A DNA stretch of 64,000 nt from Apostichopus japonicus (taxonomy: Eukaryota > Echinodermata > Holothuroidea > Aspidochirotida > Stichopodidae), in the NCBI RefSeq assembly GCF_037975245.1, contig NC_092582.1, positions 2,730,001-2,794,000 of the forward strand, in the 5' to 3' direction. Made by a program: the position numbers and the translations under genes. Below, piece after piece: positions 13,433 to 24,801 of this stretch. Position 1 is the stretch's first letter. Each line of letters opens with the position of its first letter. Below the pieces are notes generated by a model. It saw only the letters and a list, made by a program, of their open reading frames with translations, did not search any database and was not told the origin of the DNA.

Positions 13433-15094
13433 TTTAAAGGCATTGAAGACTCGCCCCAAACCGCGTGCGGCCATCTGAAAAAGCTTGCAAGTGACGTTTT
13501 GTTCGTGTCGCTACAAAATGCAGACAGTAATAAAACGTGATACTTTGTTATCTTTAGCTGGACCCGTATGGCGGGCCATCAGTCTCAAATCATGGGAGAT
13601 CGACTTATACCGATTTAAATCGACATATACCAGTTTCCTTCGACATATACCAGTTTCCTTCGACTTATACCAGTTTCATTCTACATATCATCGATTTAAA
13701 TCGACATATACCAGTTTACTTCGACATATCATCGATTTAAATCGACATATACCAGTTTCATTCTACATATCATCGATTTATTTTACTTATCATCGATTTA
13801 AATCGATGATATGTAAAATAAATCGATGATAATGTCCATTTAAATCGACATCTACCAGTTTAAATCGATGATATGTCGAATTAAATCGGTAGAAGTCAAT
13901 TTCCGTGGACTTATACCAGTTTCTAGCGTCTCAAATTGACATATACCTATTTAAATCGACATATCATCGATTTAGCTCATTAACATATTCCAAATCCCGA
14001 TTTCGGTGATGATTGACATGTGGAGATACATCACGTGTAGTCACCTGACAAGGCGGGCGAATAATAACAATAAGGCTGAAATAACTGATATGTCAATGAC
14101 GTGCAATTATCTCAATGCAAACTGGGCTTGTCTACTCGAACACGTGGCGCTATAGTATAGGAATACACATGCAACTGAATAGGCCCACAGTACGTACACA
14201 GATGCAATTACCTACTCCAATTACACCATAAACAAGGATGATATTGTTCTGCAGTGAGGCCTACTGTAAGGTTACGTTTTAATGTAGCTAAGTATATACC
14301 CATGAGGTTTAACAGTTACAGTATTCAAGCTCAAATCATGCATTCCACTGTGCTCGTGTTTATTTTCAATTATTCGCCCGCCTTGTCAGGTGACTACACG
14401 TGATGTATCTCCACATGTCAATCATCACCGAAATCGGGATTTGGAATATGTTAATGAGCTAAATCGATGATATGTCGATTTAAATAGGTATATGTCGATT
14501 TGAGACGCTAGAAACTGGTATAAGTCCACAGAAATTGACTTCTACCGATTTAATTCGACATATCATCGATTTAAACTGGTAGATGTAGATTTAAATGGAC
14601 ATATCATCGATTTATTTTACATATCGTCGATTTAAATCGATGATAAGTAAAATAAATCGATGATATGTAGAATGAAACTGGTATATGTCGATTTAAATCG
14701 ATGATATGTCGAAGTAAACTGGTATATGTCGATTTAAATCGATGATATGTAGAATGAAACTGGTATAAGTCGAGGGAAACTGGTATATGTCGAGGGAAAC
14801 TGGTATATGTCGATTTAAATCGGTATAAGTCGATCTCCCATGATTTGAGACTGATGGCCCGCCATAGACCCGAGATGTCCATAGCTGTATCGTTTATACA
14901 CTGTGCTGTGGGTATTGACCGTAGCTGCATGTATTGGCTGTACACTAGTGTCTTATTACCGACGGTAGCAAGCTGTGTGGGTATTTTCTGGGATCTTTGG
15001 GGGTGTCTTACACTTCTGTTACACCTCATTCGAAACTAGGTCAGATTACCGGCATTAGACGTTTCTTTTTGCGCGAGTCTTCACACCCTTTAAA
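13433..15094 (+). mobile_element. TIR element split by an inner insertion
   Basis: The outer segments 13433-13566 and 14867-15094 together reproduce the short element at 10185-10558 (opposite orientation). They have the same imperfect terminal repeats (TTTAAAGGCATTGAAGACTC at the left, and the complement of TTTAAAGGGTGTGAAGACTC at the right). The two segments are separated by a 1300-bp palindromic element flanked by GACCCG on both sides. No open frame resembling a transposase is present. Confidence 0.85.
13567..14866. mobile_element. Fold-back (long inverted repeat) element nested in the TIR element
   Basis: Left arm 13567-14065 and right arm 14369-14866 are nearly perfect reverse complements (about 499 bp each) around a 303-bp spacer. 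The outer ends read TATGGCGGGCCATCAG and its complement. GACCCG stands immediately outside both ends (13561-13566 and 14867-14872) and only once in the uninterrupted relative, as expected for a 6-bp target-site duplication. The arms are built from repeated modules of CGACATATACCAGTTT and ATCGATTTAAATCGA. No transposase is encoded; the symmetrical open frames in the arms are a by-product of the palindrome. Confidence 0.9.
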
Positions 15095-18000
15095 GTAGTT
15101 TTCACCTTATGACCTGCTTGTAAACATCTGATGTCTGCTGTTTTGCAAAGGTCTTTGAAAGACTAACAACCATTGATATAACATTCTTGCGCATTTCTTA
15201 ATGTTCTTTCTGTGTGGAAATTATCCTGATTAGATTCATTTAGTGTAACATATGCTACAAAGCAAACTAACTCATATCCACATCGTTTTGTCGAAACGGC
15301 TGCAGCCTGTTGCTGAATACCATGGGTGGCCAATATTTCCTATACGTAAAAGGCACGATGTTTAGCTGGTCTGTCACTCTTAATGAAACTCTACTAGCAA
15401 GGAGTCTCAAAAGATATTCTTACCACTGAATAGAACAATCACGTATTATTTTTTATTTTTTTATATTCTTTTATTCAAGATGCCAACTGAAAATTACTTG
15501 GTAATGATATTGCATGTGTTCACCAGAGGGCAACTAATGAATGTAGTTTACAGTTTTCTTTTTCTATATTACAGCTGAAATATCAGTTGTGTCGTACGAT
15601 TTGAATTGGTATCTTTGTTTCCATCAAGTTTTGTCATACATATTGACACAGAGTATTAATTCACATGTGAACGCAACAGAAGTAAAACGCAGTACTATTT
15701 ATGTTTGTTTTGTTTTTTACAATTAAAGATTTAGAACTTAATAGCGAATATTCAACTAAAATGTTTCACCGAAACATATAGGAACACTAAGGTTTTAATG
15801 ACCCCCCCTCCCAGCTGATACCCCACCCCACCTATTAGTACTATTATATTAGCGAGAGTGCTCATCAGTTGATCTGTCATACCCACCTCTTTGCCATATG
15901 CACGATGCACACACCTGATCTAACACGCACCCAACCTTAAACATTCTTAATACATTACATCATATAGAATAAGAATTGCGGGTGCGTGTACGGTGTGTGC
16001 CTACCAACACACAATGATACACCAACATACACAGGCACATAACATATATAGCATTGGTAAATCAGTTCAGCCGGAGTTTGTGCTAAAATTGTGATCTATT
16101 GCAACATTCGATTTCTGAAGACGGGAATAAAATAGAACTATTCACAGCGGATTTCGAATGAGTCCTAGTCGTATTCTGCTATAGTTACTTGTACTAGTAT
16201 TCTGTCATAGTTACTTGTTCTCTAATTAACAACCATAACAATACATAAAAATCCCCCAAATATATGTATTTTCCTTTAATATTTTATTAGATTTTGATAC
16301 ATGTATCTGATTTTTCACAACCTTGATTTTCGTAAGTAATCTGATGTACCGATTTATTGTAAATTTTGATAAGAAAAAAAGAATATACAGGCTTTAGATT
16401 GATGTTTAGTGTCATATAATTTGAGACTTGCTCGAGCCAACATCAAAGTCACCAGTCACCACTGACAATATAATGCATTGATACTTCGGAACCAGAGCGT
16501 ATCGCATCTATATAAACCGAAGTTACCGCGTATGTGGTTCATCTTAATAAAAATATGAAAAATTCCCATAATTCCCTTTTGTCATAAATCATTTCTCTTA
16601 CATGTAGTATGCGCTTTCATCTGGTTTACAAAATTCCTAGAGGTGTGTTTCATATCCCGAGATATTTATAATTAAAATGATATATAGGATTAATGTATTA
16701 ATGCATTTAATCATAAAAATGTTCGCTCAAGTGCATGGACTGACCTCATTTTGTAGATCTACTGTCAAACACCAGAATTATATCTCCTTGTTATTAATAA
16801 CACTACGGACGATTTCGCTGTTAGGAAATTGGTCACCCCTAGTTGTTGTAAGGACTGCCATTAACGATTTTTGAAGGGGTCTTTAGTGCTGTACTTTGAA
16901 AACAGAACACGTAACTTTCTTTAATTTAAAAGAGTAACTCAAATTAAGACGTTGGGATTTTGCGAATGCGCAATGGATGTTTGTTTTCTTTGCTTTTTCA
17001 TGTGTAAGCCAGATTATAACATTCATAGAAAAGAATATCTATAAAGGATAACAATATGTGACAATGCAGTTATTGTTCTTTCAAACTGGTCCCTGATTGG
17101 TCACGTGATTCCTATTGTTTTAACACAATGAATACACTACATTATGGCTATAAAAACAATCTCCATTTCCATGCATGTTAGAGGCCAGAACGTGGTGGTA
17201 TTCCGCTAGATTATAATATGTCGAGATCTATAATTTATTGATAAACTGCTTTATTTATAGTTTAATTATTTATTTCACGATATAAATCTCTTAAGTTATC
17301 TCACGGATGGGTCTTGACCCACTTATTTCGATATTTGTTTGGAACATGACAGGTGTAAAAATTTAGGTTTATTACATCAGATCAAAACAAGTGGACTTGT
17401 TATAGATTGAGTCGACTGAATAGTTTGTCCTGAGCTCGTCGGCTTTAAGCGTATTCCTTGTCATTTGTTGTTGAAATCTCCGGCAGTCGTACACGCGACG
17501 GCAGCTGCTTACATGATGACGAAGTTAACATTAAAATATGAAAAGACGTTTGAAACAGCATTGTTTCATTTCCGCAATTTTGTCTGCCTCTTGAGAAATT
17601 AGGTTAATAGGACTTGCCGGTATTTTCCGAAAGATTTTTTTCAAGTTAAATAGGGTGTGAGGCATACAACTGAAACCAACAAAAGATTAGTCAAGCATGG
17701 TATCGTTTAGTTGAGAAGCTCTGGTCTAGCTACACACCCAATCTTAAATTTATGCACAAATGTGTTTCCATAAAGGATTCACACAAAGACGGACTGAATG
17801 TAATAGAATAGACATCTTTCCAAGCAAAAATATGAAACAAATTCGACAACTTTTTTTTGCTGGTTTTTCTTGCGGGGTGTTATGTCCTTTGATGGCCACT
17901 ATTCCACATCGGTTCATCTGTTTTTACGTTAGCACCTATAACATCACAGTGGCAAAACGCCAGATGACCTTTGAGCTTGGAAGAATGATCTACCCCAGGG

Positions 18001-21000
18001 CCATAGCAGGGCTATATGGGCCCGAATCTACAAACAATGGATGCACACCTCACATAATCAGGTCCAAAGTGAATAGGTCTCTATAGATTAGTTAAACCAT
18101 CCTCACAAGGGGACAATGGTATGAAAAATTCCCAACTAATCTCCCCTACAACCCCCCCTCCCCCCCCCCCCACGAAGGCAATCGTTACGCCGCACCCATC
18201 ATACTAACACAACCCAAGAAAACTTGGAAATAAAACAATTTTAATTTTAAAACACTTTTGCAAGTTGAGTACTCTATTCATACTGAATAAATTGGATTAT
18301 TCCTGACTTACCTATATATGTGCACAGTGTTCTCTTTATCTGCTCAGCCTACCAATCATTATCAAACTTCGGTGTTCACCTACAGATGACTCAACCAATT
18401 CTGGGCTCTCCCATTCCGACCCCCCCCCCCTACACACACACATGCACACTTTTACCAAACCGCCAGCTTAAATGAAGTACGTCCAGAATTTCCATTGTCC
18501 AAGGTCGTCTCTTTCTGCAAAATTTCTTTTCCCAACAGTTTTTCAACTTTACAGTGGTTTGCATTTGTACTTTTTCCCCTCTCAGACAAAATGAAAGGAA
18601 ACAAAAGGCAACTAGGCTATGAATATTAATATCTAGCCCAACCAGGGGTGAATAATTTGAATCAAAATGCTAATTAGCCAAAGTAAACTTGGGGAGATAG
18701 AAAGTTAAACACGGGGGATTCTTGACTTGTGAATAATTTCAACATGATGGTGACATATGAAGCATCCCTGGAGAATTATGGAATAGATGAGACCTGTTTT
18801 AATCTGTATAATAGCATCTTGAATATTCATATCCGGGAGTGACCATTGTTCCAGAGGGATTTATACTAATAAATCGTACGACAGATAGAGCGGCTCTTTG
18901 ATGATGTCATTCGGAAGATGTTATACCCATAATGCAGTGTTACGACACACATGAACAACATCTAATAGGCTTTAGAAATCATGAAGATAGCTGCAACTCC
19001 CAACAAAATCCACCAACGATTGACCATTTTAAAAGTCTTTTCTCAGTTCTAGTTTTATTTATGAATAAACATTAGGTAATTACTATGCACATTGATGATG
19101 TACAGGGAGTGACTGCCTAAAATTCTGTTATATTTTCCCTTTGTTTCCACAACATTCGTCTCAAGGACACTGAACACATGTTTATGGCCCAAGGGCGATT
19201 TTTTTTTTAATTTTTTGTCTTCTTAAAAAAAGAGGAACTTCATATTATTCAGATGATATACGTGGGCTTGTAATTAGAGGTTAACTTATTAGGGGGCTAA
19301 AATAAGAAATTTTGATGAGCGCAACACTCCACGTCATAGTTTGCACATATTTAAGGCAGTGTTTATCTTGGAAACGAAAAGAGCTTTTCTAAAATTTTCA
19401 CCTTGTTTTCACTTGTAAATGAACATATATTTTGCGCGTGATCTCGATATGAAAATATGAATATTAAAAATCCTTGCAAAACTGTTTGTAAGAGGATGCA
19501 GAGATTAAGTTACCAGATATGCAGATATATAATTCTCGACAGTTCATTGTGGGTACATTAACACTTTCTAGCATTGCCCACCCACACACGCCAACCTCCC
19601 ACGCCCCTCCCCCCACCCCCACACACACACGCGCGCGCCTTCCCCTCCCAACTTACACTTGTCAGCCACGTGGAATACACCTAAAAAAGACAATGATGTA
19701 GTCACACCTCCTCAATAATCATAACCGTAATTGCCGAGAGAGAGAGAAATCTGCATATACTATACGCAGAAGTTATTAAAGATAATTATAACTTCCCATT
19801 TCGTTCTCATTAACGTTTAGGTAAACACAAAACGGATTCGGTTCCTCTAAAATATCACGTTACTTAATCTTGCAAGTTCAGACCAACTTTAGGCAGTGAT
19901 ATAGGAGTCTGTATGTCCAAAGCCCCTGTAGTTTCGGAAACCTTTTAATTACCCATCATGCAATCTTCTTATCTTACAATAATCCATCTTGCTGAACGAT
20001 ATGGTTCCATGGCAACGAACTGAATATCGCGATTTAGGACAAAACCAATACCTAATTATTTTATCAGAGAATTGTCCGAGGCAAAGTTTTGCATGGAAAT
20101 CGACTTCATCTTAAGGTAATGACCTCCCGAAAACCAGTCAAATGGTGAACTGTTCGTCCACAGACTGTCGAACGAGGTTGTTAAACCCTTATAAACACAT
20201 GTACATCTTTTACTATTGTTTCCCCGCAGCGTTTAAAATTAACGAAAGAAACTGTAGCTCTTTAAACACCGAGGGAGTTGTTCTCTCAACCATGTATGTT
20301 TTTAATCATGCGACAAGGTCTTTTCACTAATCTTATATTGCTGTAAACCCCCCCCCCCCCCAAGTTAGGAGCAATTCTTCGCTTTCCACTTTTAATTTAT
20401 ATGTAAGCTATACATATAAATAGATACACAAACATACACGCCGGCGGAAAAAAATATGTATCCTAAATATGAGAACAGCTTCTTTGTATATAATATATAG
20501 ATAATTTTAGTTTCTATTTATAAATTTAATTTTAAATGTTTTAAATGACTTTTTTGTTTAACTTGCTCTTTAACTCAACTACCATACTATTGTACTAACC
20601 TAAGGGAATGTAATCGAATTAACAACAAGCTGTTTTTAAAGAAACAAATTATGTCTTTGGTTTTTCCTTTCTTTTCTGTTTTACATTTGATTGTATGTAT
20701 GTATGCGACTCTCGTATAGGAATGACACAAGAACGGGTGCAACTTGTGTGTGAACCTTTTCCCTATACCCTAGTTTGTTGTTCTTTATCATTATTCTGGT
20801 GGAAATTACAAAGTGGGTCAGCCTCCGAGAAATGTAAGTAACATTTCTGGGTGAATGTATACTGTTCTGGATGAGTTGTTCTCCATAGCACAATTAGATT
20901 AGCTGACATCCTCCAATAAGGTTCATCATTCTTTGGAAAAATGCCTAAAATGCTTCTTTTTTGTTGTGGCGAGGAGGGAAGGTGGTATCGATCATATTTA

Positions 21001-21897
21001 GGTTGTTTGTTCGTTTAAGAACGTAAATCGAAGTATATATGATGTGAAAGTACTGAGATATTGAGTAAAGGCTAATGGGCATCTTATTGCTCACAATAAA
21101 AACTACGCTTCTTCTTTTAATATGAAGAAACATATATACATGTCTATAAACAATTTATTACTTAGCCAAAATATTCGAGTCGGTTAGGATGTCCATTTTT
21201 AATCGGCTTTTAAATAAAACTGCCTGTTTGACGTTATACTGAGAGTGTCAATTTTGATTAACATTAATTTATATCACAGGTATGTTATTAATATATTTAA
21301 TAACTTCTAGAGAATTCCAAGTACAATTTGTCTTGGCAGATTACTTTACCGATGTTGACATGTCTTTAATTATCGTTAATTCGAGAAAGTTGTCTATACC
21401 CCGTTCCGAGATTCTTTCGTCTTATTATTGTGTGACGTGTGTTGCGGACCTGCTAACTTTGATAACATAAGCTTACACGTTTAACTGGTAGCAATCTTTA
21501 CCGTTGAGGGCTAGGCCTGGCCCCCGGGGTAACAGTCACCAGGCCGCCCCTTCTTGACGTTCTTTCCTTCCACCTTCCTAAAGTATATTTATGAAAATGA
21601 AAAGAAATTCTAATTAATCCAATATTTCCATGGCCCCATCCAGCATTGTCACGAGCAGCGGGGCTGTAGATCCCACCCCCCCCCCCTCTCACCCCCATCC
21701 CCCTTCCTCGTCAGACCTCGCACTACGAGCATTCTATACATGGATCAGAAATCGTGAAAGTCATTTATAGGTAACTGACATAATACCATTGTTTCTACTG
21801 CACACTTACACTCAAAGCACTATATATCAGTAATCATGGACTTTTGAAAATATTTTCAAGTTCTTAATTAATTCTTTTCCTTTGAATATTTTGACAG
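15095..21897. other. Upstream of TRPC; no gene recognised
   Basis: About 6.8 kb without a supportable exon. It contains C homopolymers (near 18149, 18421, 20347, 21677), a CA/CG-rich patch at 19575-19640, and short open frames (for example 17760-18086) with no recognisable domain. A promoter or untranslated first exon of the TRPC gene may lie here, but I cannot point to one. Confidence 0.45.
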
Positions 21898-22102
21898 GCT
21901 GCCAAGGATCAATCCGAACTTTATTTTGCGAAAGGTATGGGAGACCCGTCCTCAGTGGAACAGTTATTCCTCCAGGCGGTCGAGAGGGGTGACCGCAAGG
22001 CCATCCTCTACGCACTAGAGAATGCGCCTGATCTGAATATCAACTGCCAGGATGAAGATGGGCGATCAGCTCTCATCATCGCAATACAGAATGGGAATTC
22101 AG
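21898..22102 (+). CDS. TRPC: TRPC exon 1: N-terminus and first ankyrin repeat
   Basis: The acceptor TTTTGACAG precedes 21898 and the donor GTGAGT follows 22102; the exon ends in phase 1. It encodes residues 1-55 from Met at 21937, including FLQAVERGD and the TRPC-typical [24 protein letters not shown] at 21892, inside the acceptor, closes the frame upstream. Translation therefore either starts at 21937 or enters from an earlier exon. Confidence 0.93.
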
Positions 22103-24681
22103 GTGAGTTATGTGACGTCATATGCAGTCATGTCAAAGGTTATTTGTTTTCTTGTTGTTGTCCTGTGTCATGTTGCTTTGCCCGTCTTGTCTTGTTTTGC
22201 CTTGCCAGGACTTTCTTTCTTATTTGACATTATGTACATCTGGATTGGTCTGGTATTTTGTATGCCCTTTTGTTTACCCTTTTGTTATGTCCTATTGTTA
22301 TGCCCTTTTGTTATGTCCTTTGTCTCGTGTAGTGTCTTGTCTTACTTGTCTTATATCTTGTCTGGTCTGGGTTTTTTTTTTTGGTCTTTTATGTATTGTT
22401 TGTCTGTGGTCTGCCACTGTCTGTATTTGTTTGGTCTTGCCTTAGTGTCTTATCTAGTCTGTTCTGGTCCTTTGTTTAGTCCTTTGTCTCGTGTAGTGTC
22501 TTGCCTTAATGTCTTATCTAGTCTGTTCTGGTCCTTTGTTTTGTCCTTTGTCTCGTGCAGTGTCTTGCCTTTGTGTCTTATCTAGTCTGTTCTGGCCCTT
22601 TGTTTTGTCCTTTGTCTCGTGTAGTGTCTTGCCTTCTGTGTCTTATCTAGTCTGTTCTGGCCCTTTGTTTTGTCCTTTGTCTCGTGTAGTGTCTTGCCTT
22701 CTGTGTCTTATCTTGTCTGTTCTGGTCCTTTGTTTTGTCCTTTGTCTCGTGTAGTGTCATACCTTTGTGTCTTATCTAGTCTGTTCTAGCCCTTTGTTTT
22801 GTCCTTTGTATCGTGTAGTATCTTGCCTTTGTGTCCTATCTAGTCTGTTCTAGCCCTTTGTTTTGTCCTTTGTATCGTGTAGTGTCTTGCCTAAGTGTCT
22901 TATCTAGTCTGTTCTGGTCCTTTGTTTTGTCCTTTGTATCGTGTAGTGTCTTGCCTTTGTGTCTTATCTAGTCTGATCTGGACCTTTGTTTTTTCCTTTG
23001 TCTCATGTAGTGTCTTGCCTTAATTTCTTATCTAGTCTGTTCTGGTCCTTTGTTATATCCTTTGTCTCGTGTAGTGTCTTGCCTTAGCGTCTTATCTAGT
23101 CTGTTCTGGCCCTTTGTTTTGTCCTTTGTATCGTGTAGTGTCTTGCCTTTGTGTCTTATCTAGTCTGTTCTGGCCCTTTGTTTTGTCCTTTGTCTCGTGT
23201 AGTGTCTTGCCTTCTGTGTCTTATCTTGTCTGTTCTAGCCCTTTGTTTTGTCCTTTGTATCGTGTAGTGTCTTGCCTTAGCGTCTTATCTAGTCTGTTCT
23301 GGTCCTTTGTTTTGTCCTTTGTATCGTGTAGTGTCTTGCCTTTGTGTCTTATCTAGTCTGTTCTGGCCCTTTGTTTTGTCCTTTGTCTCGTGTAGTGTCT
23401 TGCCTTCTGTGTCTTATCTAGTCTGTTCTAGCCCTTTGTTTTGTCCTTTGTATCGTGTAGTATCTTGCCTTTGTGTCCTATCTAGTCTGTTCTAGCCCTT
23501 TGTTTTGTCCTTTGTATCGTGTAGTGTCTTGCCTAAGTGTCTTATCTAGTCTGTTCTGGTCCTTTGTTTTGTCCTTTGTATCGTGTAGTGTCTTGCCTTT
23601 GTGTCTTATCTAGTCTGATCTGGACCTTTGTTTTTTCCTTTGTCTCATGTAGTGTCTTGCCTTAATTTCTTATCTAGTCTGTTCTGGTCCTTTGTTATAT
23701 CCTTTGTCTCGTGTAGTGTCTTGCCTTAGCGTCTTATCTAGTCTGTTCTGGCCCTTTGTTATGTCCTTTGTCTCGTGTAGTGTCTTGCCTTAGTGTCTTA
23801 TCTAGTATGTTCTGGTCCTTTGTTTTTACTTTTGTCTCGTCTTGACTTTAATTTTGCTTAACTGGATCTTGCATTGACTTCTAGTGAGGATGCGGATTGT
23901 AATTAAAACCCTGGTCAATATGTAGCACATTGTGATTTATTGTATTTGGACAGTCCGTTCCAAATATGGAATGAAGCTAGGTGTACTATCACTTGCTGTA
24001 ATGCCATAAACCGAAGGAAAGTCGTTACAACATTTGACAATTACCTTATACTCGTTGTACCTCGTTCGATGCACACACCCTACACCAACGATTAGCATGG
24101 TCGCTCAACCTCAGCTAACGGCACTGAATTGGTCAGTTATCGCTAATATTTGTGGACAATATGTGTTGAAATTAAAGCATTTGAGCATTTTGTCAAAGAT
24201 GATATTTTCATGATGAATCACCTCGTGGGTTTTACATCTAGTATAGGGTGTAGGGTCTTACATCTAGTATAGGGTATAGTGTCTCACATCTGGTATAGGG
24301 TGTAGGGTCTTATGGTGAAGACAAAATTAAGTTTCATAAGATACGACAAAATATAAGTAAAAAACATGACGTTTAGTCAGACTGTGTGCAAAAGTTGGGA
24401 AGAGTGAGCTATACTCAAGTGATTGGAACAACAAATATCGCTTAGTTGCAGGATCGTTTGCCTATAACAGTTAGCTTGTTATATATTCGTGATGAAAGTC
24501 ATGCAGTCATATGGGGCAATATCCTACTGATTATACTACCAAGTTCTTTATGAAACTATCATGTCACGCTTCGAAGTGGTGACATTGTGAACCTTTCAAA
24601 CCTTTTTTCAAACAGAAACAGGATCTTCTTATTCTTCATATAACTCCCTACGAGGGCTTTGAATTGTGACACAGTACCGAG

Positions 24682-24768
<87 letters not shown>

Positions 24769-24769
24769 T

Positions 24770-24801
<32 letters not shown>

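Noticed and set aside
13485-15029. Two mirror-image open frames with an identical YRFKSTYTS-type repeat peptide on opposite strands
   Set aside because: They arise from the near-perfect dyad symmetry of the fold-back element and do not resemble any transposase.
17760-18086. 108-residue open frame upstream of TRPC
   Set aside because: No similarity or domain recognised, and it does not end in a donor with a phase matching TRPC exon 1.
22052-23495. Several Cys/Leu/Ser-rich open frames resembling membrane proteins
   Set aside because: They are readings of the 64-bp minisatellite in intron 1; the composition comes from the repeat and no real domain is present.
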